A stretch of DNA of 64,000 bases from Halobaculum sp. MBLA0147 (GCF_041361345.1 NZ_JBGKAD010000002.1:62001-126000), one strand, 5' to 3'. Shown: positions 18,907 to 27,935, counted from the stretch's first letter. Translations and numbers: made by a program. Notes: generated by a model from the sequence alone, not told the origin.

Positions 18907-20535
18907 TCACTCTCCGAGATCGGCGGTCTCGTCGCGACTCGTCCGGAACACGTCGAGTCGCTCTGCCAGCTCGTCGCTCTGGCGGCTGAGCGTCTCGGCC
19001 GTCTCGGCCGTCTGGTCGGTCGCGGCGGCCTGTTGTTCGACACTCGCGGACACCTCCTGCACGGAGGCGGTGATCTCCTCGCTCAGCGCCGAGGTGTCCT
19101 CGATCATCGTCGCGATCTCCTCGGCCGTGGCGGCCTGCGTCTCCATCGTCGCACGCACCTCGCTCACGTCGTCGGCGGTCTGCTCGGCGGCGGCCTGGAT
19201 CTCGCCGAGGCGGCCCTCGACGCCGTCGACCGCCTCCGCGGCCGTCGACACACGCTCCGTCACGGTCTGGACGCTGTCGACGACGGTGGCGGTCTGATCG
19301 GCCGTCTCGTCGATGATCGACTCGATGTCGTCGGTCGCCGCCTTCGACTCCTCGGCGAGACTCTTCACCTCCTCGGCGACGACCGCGAAGCCGTCGCCGG
19401 CGTCGGTGCCCTCGCCACCCGCTCGTGCGGCTTCGATGTTGGCGTTCAGCGCCAGCATGTCGGTCTGGTCCGCGATCTCGCCGATCAACTCCGTGATCTC
19501 AGCCACGCGGTCCATCCGCTCGTCTAGCGATGCCACCTCGGACTCGATCTGGTCCGTCGCCGACAGCGCGGCGTCGATCTCCGCGAGTGCCTCCGTCGCC
19601 GCCTCGGCCCCGTCCCCGGCGAGCGAGCGCGTCTGATCGGCCTGCGTGTCGATCGTCTCGACGGAACTCGTCACCTCCTCGACCCCGGCGCTCAGCTCCT
19701 GCACGTTCCCACTGGCCCGCTGAGACTGCTCCGCGAGATCCTCGGCGCCGTCGGTCAACTGCTCGGCTGCGGAGCCGATCTGGTCGATCGACACCGAGAC
19801 CTCCTCCGTCGTGCTCCCGAGCTCGTCACTCGTGTCGGCGAGCGAGTCACCCAAGTCGGTGACGGTGTCGACCAGCTCGCGGATCTGGCCGACCGCCCGC
19901 TCCAGGTCGTCGTTCATCGCCGCGAACTCCTCGTGGACGGTCTGCATCTCCGCGAACTCCGCCGGCGGCTCCGCGACCGTCGGCGAGATCGTCAGGTCGC
20001 CGTCGGCCAACGCCGAGAGACTCTCTCGGAGGTCCGCCAGCAGCGTCGTCTGGTACGCCTCCAACTGTTCGGCCTTCTCCTCCTCGCGCACCTTCTCGGT
20101 CACGTCGCGGTTCAACTCCATCACGCCGACGAGCGAGCCACTCGCGTCGTACAGCGGCGTCGTCGTCCGCTCGACCGGCACGTCCCGACCGGCCCCGGTG
20201 GTGATGGTCTCTCTCACCTGCTGGACGTCCTCCTCCGTCTCCAGCACTCGCTCGACGAAGTCCGACGAGTCGCTCTCGTCGTCGAGCAGTGCCGTCGCCG
20301 GGCGCCCGACGGCCGCCGACCGGTCCGTCTCGAACAACTCGCAGGCCTGCTCGTTCAGGTTCGTCACGTACCCCGCGGTGTCCGTGATGTACGCCGGCGT
20401 CGCGAGTCCGTTCAACACGCTGTCGATCGCCTCCTCGCCGTCTGCCGCACCCACCTGTGTCGCCTGACTCGACCGAGCCGCACTCTCGGACGGGCTGTCC
20501 CCCCGGTCTCGAATCGCCCCCAAGACCCCGAGCAT
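18907..20535 (-). CDS. Soluble PAS-containing methyl-accepting transducer (Htr type)
   Basis: This is a 542-residue chemotaxis transducer without membrane helices, so it should sense an intracellular signal. A PAS domain lies at about residues 40-150 ([20 protein letters not shown]), followed by a long coiled-coil signalling domain. Its hairpin tip is visible as [20 protein letters not shown] and the adjacent [15 protein letters not shown], the contact site for CheA and CheW. Gln/Glu-rich heptads on both arms provide methylation sites. ATG 20535 was chosen (GTG 20538 is adjacent) because an AAATAAGTA box lies about 30 bases upstream. Confidence 0.93.
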   Translation of the reverse strand: MLGVLGAIRDRGDSPSESAARSSQATQVGAADGEEAIDSVLNGLATPAYITDTAGYVTNLNEQACELFETDRSAAVGRPATALLDDESDSSDFVERVLETEEDVQQVRETITTGAGRDVPVERTTTPLYDASGSLVGVMELNRDVTEKVREEEKAEQLEAYQTTLLADLRESLSALADGDLTISPTVAEPPAEFAEMQTVHEEFAAMNDDLERAVGQIRELVDTVTDLGDSLADTSDELGSTTEEVSVSIDQIGSAAEQLTDGAEDLAEQSQRASGNVQELSAGVEEVTSSVETIDTQADQTRSLAGDGAEAATEALAEIDAALSATDQIESEVASLDERMDRVAEITELIGEIADQTDMLALNANIEAARAGGEGTDAGDGFAVVAEEVKSLAEESKAATDDIESIIDETADQTATVVDSVQTVTERVSTAAEAVDGVEGRLGEIQAAAEQTADDVSEVRATMETQAATAEEIATMIEDTSALSEEITASVQEVSASVEQQAAATDQTAETAETLSRQSDELAERLDVFRTSRDETADLGE

Positions 20536-20560
20536 CACAATTCAAGCTGATATTCACCAC

Positions 20561-20569
20561 TACTTATTT
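20561..20569 (-). promoter_or_regulatory. TATA-like promoter of the soluble transducer
   Basis: AAATAAGTA on the minus strand is centred about 30 bases before ATG 20535, within the AT-rich divergent promoter region shared with the iron-type operon. Confidence 0.5.
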
Positions 20570-20763
20570 CTATCTCGCACGTTCTCAGGATCGATAGTGC
20601 AAACGAGTCGAATCTCGCCGATACTGTACACGAGTGTACGGGAGAGTCCATATTCGTTCGGCGTGTGTCCACTCGGAACGGTTAGTGACCCGACCCGACC
20701 GGACCGCTCTCTCGTCTCGACTTCGCCTGTCCACGCCACCGATACCGGAACGTACTTGTACTC

Positions 20764-20779
20764 TTTAGGCTCGCCTAAA
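20764..20779 (+). promoter_or_regulatory. DtxR/SirR-type iron-box operator
   Basis: TTTAGGCTCGCCTAAA is a perfect palindrome with 7-bp arms and a 2-bp centre, ending 4 bases before the GTG of the siderophore-binding lipoprotein. It matches the TTAGG-type half-sites of DtxR/IdeR-family metal repressors, including the haloarchaeal iron regulators. An AT-rich TACTTGTACT element lies directly upstream at about 20753-20762. A repressor bound here would cover the transcription start of an almost leaderless message, so the operon should be induced by iron starvation. Confidence 0.8.
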
Positions 20780-20783
20780 TCCC

Positions 20784-22097
20784 GTGAACGGGAGCACGAG
20801 CGGACAGAGAGATCACGGTGGAGAATCGGCGGACAGGCCCACCGACCGGACGGGTTCGGTGACGCGCCGACGAGTCCTCGGTGCCGCGGGCGCGGTCGTC
20901 GGGACCGGGCTGGCCGGCTGTTCCGGCACCGGCGCCGAGTCGACACGAACCGACGCCGGTGGCGGCGCCGCCGGTGCGACGGGGTCACCGACTGCCACCG
21001 CGGGCGAGAGCGAAGACGGGTCCGACGGCGCGGCCGAGTCGTCGACGAGCGGGACCAGCTACGAGGCGTGTATCGAGCCGGTCGGGTGTGTCGAGTTCGC
21101 GTCCGTCCCCGAGACGTGGGTCGCGTACAACGGCGGCTGGGCAGACATGGCGTTCGCGCTCGGCCAGGCAGACGGGTTCCGAGCCGTCGGCAACGCCGTC
21201 CCGCGGTTCTTCTACGAGCCGTTCGACCTGGACCTGCCCGCCGCGGCCGACACCCCCGAGTTGTTCTCGGGTGGGTGGGACGAGGAGGTGTTCTACGAAC
21301 TCGACCCGGACGTGATCCTGATGGACCCCGAGTTCATGCACGGCACCGGCTGGGACGGCTCGTGGGACGAGTCCGACACGCGAGAACTCCAGCGGAACGT
21401 CGCGCCGTTCTTCGGGAACAACTGCCGTCGCCGCCGCGAGTTCCACGACTACGAACTGTACACGCTGTACGAGGCGTTCGAGCGGCTGGCGGACGCGTTT
21501 CAGCAGCGAGAGCGGTACGAGGCGTTCGCGGCGGTCCACGAGGAGGTGCAGTCGACGATCCAGTCCCGACTCCCGCCCGCCTCCGAGCGGCCGTCCATCG
21601 GACTGCTCAACGGCGGCTCGAGCCCCCAGAAGGGACAGTTCTTCCCGCTGGACCCGACGGCGCCGGGGTACGAGACGAAGCCGTACCGCGACCTCGGGGT
21701 CGGCAACGCGTTCCCGGCTTCCGCGACCGGTGCCGCGATCGACTACGAGCGGCTGCTCGCCGTCGACCCGGAGATCCTGGTGATCCACTGGGGGATCGGC
21801 CGGACGGGCGACGGCGACGGGTTCTCGCGGGCGGCGTTCCGCGAGCAGTACGTCGAACCGATGGAGGACCACCCGGTCGGGAGTCAGTTGACCGCCGTCG
21901 AGAACCGTCGTGTCTACCCGGGTGCCTACGGCGAACAGGGACCCATCACGAACCTGCTCCAGACGGAGATGACGGCCCAGCAACTGTTCCCGGAGGCGTT
22001 CGGAAAGTTCGACGCCGAGGCGTTTCCCGCGGTGGCGAGCGAGCGACGACTGTTCGACCGTGGCCGGGTCCGCGAGATCGTCCGAGGTGAGATCTGA
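20784..22097 (+). CDS. Iron/siderophore ABC transporter substrate-binding lipoprotein
   Basis: This 437-residue secreted protein of the FepB/BtuF-type class III binding-protein family captures a ferric siderophore or similar metallophore outside the cell. The N-terminus has a twin-arginine signal (VTRRRVLGAAG) and a lipobox LAGC with Cys46 as the lipidation site, followed by a disordered Gly/Thr/Ser/Glu linker. The mature part starts near residue 95 (CIEPVGCVEFASVPETWV) and shows ELDPDVILMD and LLAVDPEILVIHW, typical of the two-lobed fold. It is translationally coupled (overlapping TGATG) to an FAD oxidoreductase. No permease or ATPase is adjacent, so they must be encoded elsewhere. GTG 20784 fits the promoter. 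Confidence 0.88.
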   Translation: MNGSTSGQRDHGGESADRPTDRTGSVTRRRVLGAAGAVVGTGLAGCSGTGAESTRTDAGGGAAGATGSPTATAGESEDGSDGAAESSTSGTSYEACIEPVGCVEFASVPETWVAYNGGWADMAFALGQADGFRAVGNAVPRFFYEPFDLDLPAAADTPELFSGGWDEEVFYELDPDVILMDPEFMHGTGWDGSWDESDTRELQRNVAPFFGNNCRRRREFHDYELYTLYEAFERLADAFQQRERYEAFAAVHEEVQSTIQSRLPPASERPSIGLLNGGSSPQKGQFFPLDPTAPGYETKPYRDLGVGNAFPASATGAAIDYERLLAVDPEILVIHWGIGRTGDGDGFSRAAFREQYVEPMEDHPVGSQLTAVENRRVYPGAYGEQGPITNLLQTEMTAQQLFPEAFGKFDAEAFPAVASERRLFDRGRVREIVRGEI

Positions 22098-23125
22098 TGT
22101 CGACGCTGCCCGACGAGACGCCGGCCCGCGACCCGGAGTCGGCCGTCGACACGGACGTGGTGGTCGTGGGCGGCGGCGCGGCGGGACTGTCGGCGGCGAC
22201 GTTCCTCGCCCGCTACGGACTCGACACGACCGTGTTCGCCCGCGGTCACTCGGCGATCCGGCAGTGTGCCCACCTGGAGAACTACCTCGGGTTCCCCGGC
22301 GGGATCTCGCCCGAGCGGTTCCTGGCGCTCGGCCGGCGGCAGGCGACTCACGAGGGTGCCAGCGTCGTCGACGACCTCGTCGAGTGGGTCGAACGCGTCG
22401 GAGAGGTGTACGACGACGAGACGACGGCGGACGAGGAGGACGAGACAGGAACGGCGACCGACGGGTCTGCCGCTGCGGACGACGCGACCGAGACCGGCGA
22501 CTCGACGGAACGACTCTGCCCCGCACGGTTCCGCGTCCAGACGCAGGACGACCGGACACTCCACGCGCGGTACGTCCTGGTCGCGAGCGCCTACGACGGC
22601 GACTACCTCGAACCGCTCGTCGACGACCTCGACCGGGAGGCCGAACACGGGTTCGTCGAGGCGGAGGCCGGACGGACGCCGGTCGAGGGACTGTACGCCG
22701 CCGGGTGGCTCACTCGAGAGACGGTCCACCAGGCGATCGTGAACGCGGGCGACGGGGCACGCGCTGCCGTCGCCCTGGCGCGCGACGACTTGCGGGACCG
22801 CTACTGGGACGCGTTGGCCGACATCTACGTCGACTGGGTCGTCGACGACGACCGCTACGGCGGCGAGGAGTGGGCGGCGGACTTCGACGACTGGTTCGAC
22901 CGGGAGATGGCACCCGGTGCACCGGACGATGTCGACGACGGCGAGCTCGCCGAGGTGCGTGAGGCCGCCAAGGAGTCGTTCCTCGACCGGTGTGTCGACG
23001 AGTCGGAGCGTGCGGAACGAGAGCGTCGGGGGCAGGAACTCCTCTTGGAGGAGTTGGACGACGACGTGATCCGCGAGTACGTCGCGGGGCTCGACGACGA
23101 GGCACGAGCAGAGGAGGTGATCTGA
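22097..23125 (+). CDS. FAD-dependent oxidoreductase lacking a visible NAD(P) domain
   Basis: This 342-residue protein starts with the FAD ADP-binding motif VVVGGGAAGLSAATFLARYG. It keeps the C-terminal FAD motif as GLYAAGWLTRETVHQAIVNA (a thioredoxin-reductase-like G-D/W pair). The segment that would normally hold the second dinucleotide fold is replaced by a short acidic linker at about residues 110-140. A helical acidic C-terminal extension of about 100 residues follows. Its place directly after the siderophore-binding protein under an iron box suggests reduction or handling of imported ferric complexes; this is inference. No CxxC redox disulfide is visible. Confidence 0.8.
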   Translation: MSTLPDETPARDPESAVDTDVVVVGGGAAGLSAATFLARYGLDTTVFARGHSAIRQCAHLENYLGFPGGISPERFLALGRRQATHEGASVVDDLVEWVERVGEVYDDETTADEEDETGTATDGSAAADDATETGDSTERLCPARFRVQTQDDRTLHARYVLVASAYDGDYLEPLVDDLDREAEHGFVEAEAGRTPVEGLYAAGWLTRETVHQAIVNAGDGARAAVALARDDLRDRYWDALADIYVDWVVDDDRYGGEEWAADFDDWFDREMAPGAPDDVDDGELAEVREAAKESFLDRCVDESERAERERRGQELLLEELDDDVIREYVAGLDDEARAEEVI

Positions 23126-23126
23126 C

Positions 23127-24113
23127 GTGTCGTCCCCGCCGCAGGGCGGCGACTCCTCGACAGGGGGACGACGGGAGGCGGACGAGCAGCCCCGCGTGAC
23201 TACCGACGCCGTCACCTCCGGGCTGGACAGTGCCGTCGAGCGTGTCGACGCCGAACGTGAGCGGACGGCGGCGAAACGCGACGCACTCGACCGGTTCCAC
23301 GAACGGGTCCGCGAGATCGACGCGACGGACCCCCGGACGGCCGGGGCGAGCAGCTCCGGCGGTGCGTTCGGTGCGGGTGGTGGACGCGGAGCGGGCGCTG
23401 CCGGTGGTGGTCCCGCCGGACCCGGGGGCATCCGTGGTGGTGCCGGCGGTGGTACGGGAGGGCGTGGCGACGACGGCGGAGGGTCGCGATCCGCAGCCTC
23501 CGGGAGTGGTGATACGAGCGGCTGTGCCGCCGTCCGCCGTGCGTTCGCGGACTGCGTCGGCGGGTACAGCGGCGACGCCGACGAGAGTCACGACACGGTC
23601 CACGAGGCGATCGCGGCGGAGTTCTCCGAGGAGATCGCCGTCTCCCTAGCGAGCGGGAACGGCGGCGGGCTGTTCACGCCGCAACTCAAACGCGGCGTCG
23701 TGAACGAGACGGAGCGGCGACAGGCCGAACTGTCGGTGATGGAGACCGCACTCGAACGCGAGGCGTCCTCGCTGGCGACGACACGCGAGACACAGCGGGC
23801 GGTGGTCGAGTGGCTCGGCGAGCACAACCCGACGCCGTTGTCGTCGCTGTCGTTCGACGAGTTGGCAGCCCACCACGAGCGGCTGGCGACGTTCCGACGG
23901 CGACTCGACGACGCGGCCGAGACCCGACAGGCGTTCTTGGACGAGGCGACCGGAGAACGAGCGCGTGTCGGCATCCGCCACGAGGATCTCGTCGCGTACC
24001 TCTACTCGTCGTTCGCGGACGACCACCCGGCGCTGGGGACACTCGGCCGCCTCGACGAGTTGTGTGGCGAGGCCCAGCGGACGCTGCGCGATCACCTGAC
24101 ACGGCGGGTGTGA
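23127..24113 (+). CDS. Haloarchaeal coiled-coil protein with Gly-rich linker
   Basis: This 328-residue protein belongs to a type common in halophilic archaea but of unknown function. An N-terminal helix (DSAVERVDAERERTAAKRDA) is followed by a Gly-rich linker at about residues 72-128, which contains almost only Gly, Ala, Ser, Arg and Asp. A second helical domain follows (RRAFADCVGGYSG, ETERRQAELSVMETALERE, RHEDLVAYLYSSF). It begins one base after the oxidoreductase stop, so it is the third gene of the iron-type operon; whether it has any iron role is unknown. It has no signal peptide. Confidence 0.7.
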   Translation: MSSPPQGGDSSTGGRREADEQPRVTTDAVTSGLDSAVERVDAERERTAAKRDALDRFHERVREIDATDPRTAGASSSGGAFGAGGGRGAGAAGGGPAGPGGIRGGAGGGTGGRGDDGGGSRSAASGSGDTSGCAAVRRAFADCVGGYSGDADESHDTVHEAIAAEFSEEIAVSLASGNGGGLFTPQLKRGVVNETERRQAELSVMETALEREASSLATTRETQRAVVEWLGEHNPTPLSSLSFDELAAHHERLATFRRRLDDAAETRQAFLDEATGERARVGIRHEDLVAYLYSSFADDHPALGTLGRLDELCGEAQRTLRDHLTRRV

Positions 24114-24175
24114 GTGGGGTCGACCCGTCGGGGGAGAGAGCAAGAACTTTGCACACCCGCTATCCCACTGGGCGC

Positions 24176-24952
24176 ATGGACGTGACACTGCTGGGGACCG
24201 GCGACGCGACGGGTGTCCCCGCCGCGCTCTGTGACTGCGAGTACTGTGTCGGGAGTGCGCCCCGTCTTCGCCCCGCGGTGCTCGTCGAGCACGACGACAC
24301 GACCGTCGTGCTCGACGTCGGGCCGGACCTCTGCGACCAACTCCAGCGGACGGACACGTACAGTGTCGACGCGTTCTTTCTGACACACTTCCACCGCGAC
24401 CACGCGGACGGGTTGCTCGAACTGCTCCAGACGCTCCGTACCGGGACCGAGGCGGCCTGGAACGAGGATCGAGACGGTCACGCGTTCGACCTCTACATGA
24501 CGGAGACGGCCACCGAGCACCTCCGGGACTCCTTCGCGTACTTTCTAGACACGCTCGATCCGCAGTGGGACCCGGACGGTACCACCGTCGGCGGCTTGGC
24601 GGTCGACTCGTTCCCCGTCGAACACATGCGACCGGAGTACGAGACCGTCGGGTTCCTCGTCCGAAACGGCGACAGCGTCCTCGCGTACGCGCCGGACATG
24701 GCGACGTTCGTGGGGGAGCCGCCGACTACCGACGTCGACCTCTTCGTCTGCGAGGGGTCTCCGGTCGTCGGAGGCAGCCACGGGACCGTCGAGGAACTCC
24801 GCGCCGCGGTCGACGCAGTCGACGCCGACCGGACGGTCCTAGTCAACGCCACGGAACACGGCCGTCGCGAACACACCGAGGAACTCGCCGCGCGTGCGAG
24901 GGAGTTCGGCTGTGAACTCGGCGCGGACTTCGACGAGTACACACTCTCCTGA
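24176..24952 (+). CDS. MBL-fold metallo-hydrolase (PhnP/RNase Z-like)
   Basis: This is a 258-residue metallo-beta-lactamase-fold hydrolase. The start MDVTLLGTGDATGVPAALCD with CDCEYC is typical of the PhnP subgroup of cyclic phosphodiesterases. The metal motif THFHRDHADG (H-x-H-x-D-H) is complete, and further ligands are likely in VEHMRPEYE (His), YAPDM (Asp) and NATEHGRREH (His). PhnP itself opens a cyclic ribose phosphate in phosphonate breakdown, but no other phosphonate genes are near, so a general phosphodiesterase role is safer. ATG 24176 directly precedes the first beta-strand. Confidence 0.88.
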   Translation: MDVTLLGTGDATGVPAALCDCEYCVGSAPRLRPAVLVEHDDTTVVLDVGPDLCDQLQRTDTYSVDAFFLTHFHRDHADGLLELLQTLRTGTEAAWNEDRDGHAFDLYMTETATEHLRDSFAYFLDTLDPQWDPDGTTVGGLAVDSFPVEHMRPEYETVGFLVRNGDSVLAYAPDMATFVGEPPTTDVDLFVCEGSPVVGGSHGTVEELRAAVDAVDADRTVLVNATEHGRREHTEELAARAREFGCELGADFDEYTLS

Positions 24953-25160
24953 CACGTCAGCCCAGTGGACCGCCGAGTTCGTCACGGCGACGAGGGAGAC
25001 CCCCAACACGACGAGCGCAGACGACGGTCCACCTCACCCGTGCCACAAAGCGTAATCCAGTCCACGTCCACGGGTCAGCCGAGTCGACAACGATGTCACT
25101 ACGATCAGTCGACCCGACCCGCAGCAGACCGATCGGGGTGGGTACGGCCCGTGATACGCG

Positions 25161-25613
25161 GTGACAGGTGACGACGAGATCTCGTCCGACGCCGAGACAG
25201 TCGCGCCGGTGTCAACTGCAGACGCGGCGCGTCTTGACGACGGACTCGGTGGACTCCACCACGGGTTCGTGTTGGTGAGCGACCTCCCGCGAGCCGTCGA
25301 GTTCTACGCGACGGTGGTCGGTGCGGAGCCGCTTCGGCCCGACGACCCCGACGAGACCGTCGCGACGGCGACCTTCTACTGGCTGGCCGTCGGCGACGAC
25401 ACGTTCGTCAACCTCGCCGTCGACCCGGAGCGAGCGCCACTCGCGGAGGAGGTCGAGATGCTCGCACTGGGGACGACCACGGAACACGCTCGGACTGTCG
25501 AGCGCCGTCTGGAGGCCAGAGATTGGCCGTACGACACCGGGGTGAACACACTCCGCTTCGACGACCCGGACGGCAACGAAGTGGAACTGACGTGGTGGGA
25601 CGGACCGCGGTGA
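25161..25613 (+). CDS. VOC-family (glyoxalase/dioxygenase fold) protein
   Basis: This 150-residue protein contains one vicinal-oxygen-chelate domain, about residues 30-147. The first paired motif is HHGFVLVSDLPRAVEFYATV and the last is the family hallmark FDDPDGNEVELTWW, with Glu as a metal ligand. Likely ligands are His33/34 and Glu141. One domain means it should dimerise to form an active site. Substrates in this family range from methylglyoxal adducts to aromatics and antibiotics, so no reaction can be named. GTG 25161 is the only start giving an intact domain plus a short acidic leader. Confidence 0.82.
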   Translation: MTGDDEISSDAETVAPVSTADAARLDDGLGGLHHGFVLVSDLPRAVEFYATVVGAEPLRPDDPDETVATATFYWLAVGDDTFVNLAVDPERAPLAEEVEMLALGTTTEHARTVERRLEARDWPYDTGVNTLRFDDPDGNEVELTWWDGPR

Positions 25614-25644
25614 GACGCGACACGCGAACCGGTCAGACCGGCGT

Positions 25645-26610
25645 TCAGTCCGCCCGCCGCGGTTCGGCGCGCGTCTCTGCACGCTCACCCTCTCGATGCC
25701 AGTAGACGAGCCGCTGGAGTCGCCGCCGGTCGACGGACTCGGCGACGAGCAGCGCGAAGCCGGCGGCGACGACGGCGAACCCCGCCAGTGCGGTCGCGCC
25801 GATCCGTTCGCCGAGCAGTGCCCACCCGCCGACGGTCGAGACGACCGGCACGGCGTAGAAGACGAGGTTCGCACGCCGCGGCCCCACGCCGTCCACCAGC
25901 GCGAAGTACGCGAGGTACGCGACCGCACCGGAGCCGACGCCGACGTAGGCGACGGCGACGAGTGCCGTCGGCGGCAGCGTCACGGACGCGAGCGACTCCC
26001 CCGCGGCGACCGCCAGCCCGTGCGACAGCAGTGCCGCCAGCGGGACGCCCCAGACGGTCCGTGCGGTGGTCGACAGCGTCGGCTCGGCCCACCGGATCAC
26101 CACACTCCCGAGGGCGATACTCGCCGCGCCACCCACCAACAGCGGGACACCCGCCGCCTCACCCGTCAGCAGTGCGGTCGGCCCGGCGACGAGGATCACA
26201 CCCACGAGTCCGAGCGCGGTGCCGAGGAGACCGAGTCTGGTCGGCCGCCGCCCCGGCAGCAACACCGCGGCCGCGGCGACGGTCAGGATTGGGTTCAGGC
26301 TGAAGACGATGGCCGCCACGCCGCTGCTCGTCGACTCCTGGCCGACGAACAGGAGCGCGTTCGTCAGGCCGACGACGAGGCCGCCCGTCGCGAGGACGGC
26401 CACCACGTCGCCCGCGGTTCGGGGTCTGAGGTCACTCCAGGACAGCCGTGTCGCCGCGTAGCCGGCGAGGACGACCGCTCCGACGTCGAACCTGATCGCG
26501 AGGAACGTCAGCGGCGGGAGGTACGCCAATCCGGCCTTCACCGCGACGAACGTCCCACCGAACAACAGTGCGGTGAGGAGGAACGCCCCGGCGTGTCGTC
26601 GTCGCGACAC
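25645..26610 (-). CDS. EamA/DMT-family exporter
   Basis: This 321-residue integral membrane protein has ten predicted helices in two EamA halves. Visible are the first-half start FLLTALLFGGTFVAVKAGLA, the FSLNPILTVAAAAVLL core, and the second half with YFALVDGVGPRRANLVFYAV and LLGERIGATALAGF. These are classic drug/metabolite exporter motifs. Export of an amino acid, nucleoside or drug-like metabolite is typical for the family, but the substrate is unknown. It is divergent from the regulator gene at 26895, across a repeat-rich intergenic region, so that regulator may control it. Confidence 0.9.
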   Translation of the reverse strand: MSRRRHAGAFLLTALLFGGTFVAVKAGLAYLPPLTFLAIRFDVGAVVLAGYAATRLSWSDLRPRTAGDVVAVLATGGLVVGLTNALLFVGQESTSSGVAAIVFSLNPILTVAAAAVLLPGRRPTRLGLLGTALGLVGVILVAGPTALLTGEAAGVPLLVGGAASIALGSVVIRWAEPTLSTTARTVWGVPLAALLSHGLAVAAGESLASVTLPPTALVAVAYVGVGSGAVAYLAYFALVDGVGPRRANLVFYAVPVVSTVGGWALLGERIGATALAGFAVVAAGFALLVAESVDRRRLQRLVYWHREGERAETRAEPRRAD

Positions 26611-26720
26611 GCTACCGCCACCCCGTCGCCGCCGTCTCGCTCGGTGTCTCTCTCACATCGCTCGTAGGGGCGCGACGGGCTTGAGCGGAGCCGTGAACTG
26701 TTACGCGCCGCCGTCGTCTC

Positions 26721-26749
26721 GCACGCCGTGCACGGATTGCACGCCGTGC
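26721..26749 (+). repeat. Paired 11-bp direct repeat upstream of the EamA exporter
   Basis: GCACGCCGTGC occurs at 26721-26731 and again at 26739-26749, an 18-bp phase (under two helical turns). Each copy is itself a near-palindrome (GCAC-GCC-GTGC). It lies between the exporter start and the regulator palindrome, so it is a plausible second regulator site. Confidence 0.5.
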
Positions 26750-26816
26750 GCTGCTCGCGAACAGTGTCGACTTCGAGCTCCGTCGCGATACGCCTCGGTG
26801 AAGCCACCTCGTGCAC

Positions 26817-26848
26817 CTGGTTCACCTCAGGTACCTGAGGTGGACCAG
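26817..26848 (+). promoter_or_regulatory. 32-bp near-perfect palindrome (operator candidate)
   Basis: The 16-bp arms CTGGTTCACCTCAGGT and ACCTGAGGTGGACCAG are complementary at every position but one; the inner 20 bp are a perfect palindrome. A TATA-like CGTTTACC lies at about 26866-26873 and the regulator ATG at 26895, so the site is directly upstream of the core promoter. This is the usual place for an activator or autoregulator. A hairpin terminator is less likely, because no T tract follows. Confidence 0.7.
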
Positions 26849-26894
26849 TCGCCGTCTGCGAAGGTCGTTTACCGGGGGCGAGCGAATCCGGCGT

Positions 26895-27716
26895 ATGGAC
26901 GCGCTCGCGGAGGTGGAGTTCCTCGCCCGCTCCAAGAACCGGGTGGCGTTGTTGCGCCTGCTGGCGACCGGGCGGTACGACCGCGGCGAGTTGGCGACCG
27001 AGGTCGACGTGTCACAGGCCACGCTCGGCCGCATCCTCGAGGACTTCGAGGAGCGGTCGTGGATCCGCCACGAGGGAGACGGCTACGTGGCGACCGCCAC
27101 CGGGCGACTCGTCGCGACGGGGATCGGAGAGCTACTGGACACGCTCGCCGCCGAACAGACGCTGCGAGGAGTGGTGCGGTACCTGCCGACACACGCGATG
27201 GACTTCGACCTCCGGCGACTCGCCGACGCGGCGATCACGACCCCTTCTCGGTCGCGGCCGAGTGCACCGCTGCAGACCGCGCTCGATCTGGCCGACACCG
27301 CGACCGACCTCCGGGCGTTCTCGCACACGTTCAACGAGCAGAGTCTCGCGACGGTCCACGACCGCGTGACGAGCGGCGAGCAGACGTTCGCGGGCGTGTT
27401 CTCGCGACAGGCGTACACCGCCTTGGCCGACGACGAGGAGGTGTGGCAGCGGACGCTGGCGTTGATCGACGCGCCCAACGCGGAACTGCGTGTGCGTGAA
27501 GAGGGCATTCCACTGGCGGTCACGCTGTCGGACGACCGCGTGAACCTCCTGTTGCGCGACGAGGAGGGGCTGTTGCAGGCTGCACTGGAGACGACGGACG
27601 CGGCGGTGCTCGCGTGGGCCGGCGAGACGTTCGACCACTATTGGCGGACGGCGACCGAAGTCGACCGCGAGACGGCGAGCAGACTGGAGACAACAGGTCA
27701 GTCTCCACGGGAGTGA
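26895..27716 (+). CDS. Winged-helix transcriptional regulator (FilR1/DUF1724-like)
   Basis: This is a 273-residue regulator with an N-terminal winged helix (residues about 5-70: VEFLARSKNRVALLRLLATG, GELATEVDVSQATLGRILED as the recognition helix, then wing YVATATGRLV). The C-terminal domain of about 190 residues is of the methanogenesis-regulator-like (DUF1724) type widespread in haloarchaea. The C-terminal domain probably binds a ligand. The gene is preceded by a strong palindrome and is divergent from the EamA exporter, the usual arrangement of a local regulator. The sequence directly after its stop marks the change to AT-rich DNA. Confidence 0.88.
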   Translation: MDALAEVEFLARSKNRVALLRLLATGRYDRGELATEVDVSQATLGRILEDFEERSWIRHEGDGYVATATGRLVATGIGELLDTLAAEQTLRGVVRYLPTHAMDFDLRRLADAAITTPSRSRPSAPLQTALDLADTATDLRAFSHTFNEQSLATVHDRVTSGEQTFAGVFSRQAYTALADDEEVWQRTLALIDAPNAELRVREEGIPLAVTLSDDRVNLLLRDEEGLLQAALETTDAAVLAWAGETFDHYWRTATEVDRETASRLETTGQSPRE

Positions 27717-27766
27717 ACTACCCCGCCCTGCCCGTGCTGATGCACTCACTTGGATCCAGTTTTAAA

Positions 27767-27788
27767 GGACAAGTTTTACTTCTTGTCC
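27767..27788 (+). terminator. Hairpin at the left edge of the island
   Basis: GGACAAG (27767-27773) pairs perfectly with CTTGTCC (27782-27788) around an 8-base T-rich loop. It lies about 50 bases after the regulator stop and may end that transcript, or it may be an element end. The rest of 27789-27935 holds no convincing gene; a GTTATATACA element at 27921 is too close to the kinase start to be its promoter in the usual geometry. Confidence 0.4.
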
Positions 27789-27935
27789 ACGAGGTCAGCA
27801 TGCACATTCAATACAAGGACTGGCCATACCAAGCCTACCGGAGTCAACACACGGTGAATGGGAACAGCATCACGTCAGGCAGTGTAGCAAGCTAATTAGT
27901 ATGAACACTATCTTCACAGAGTTATATACAACCAG

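Noticed and set aside
24953-25160. Possible minus-strand membrane fragment (ALVVLGVSLVAVTNSAVHW)
   Set aside because: It is interrupted by a stop, has no start codon and overlaps the end of the MBL gene; I see nothing else supportable in this gap.
27614-27895. 93-codon frame crossing the left island border
   Set aside because: It starts inside the regulator gene in another frame, changes composition midway and has no promoter or motif; it was considered as a transposase relic but the evidence is too thin.
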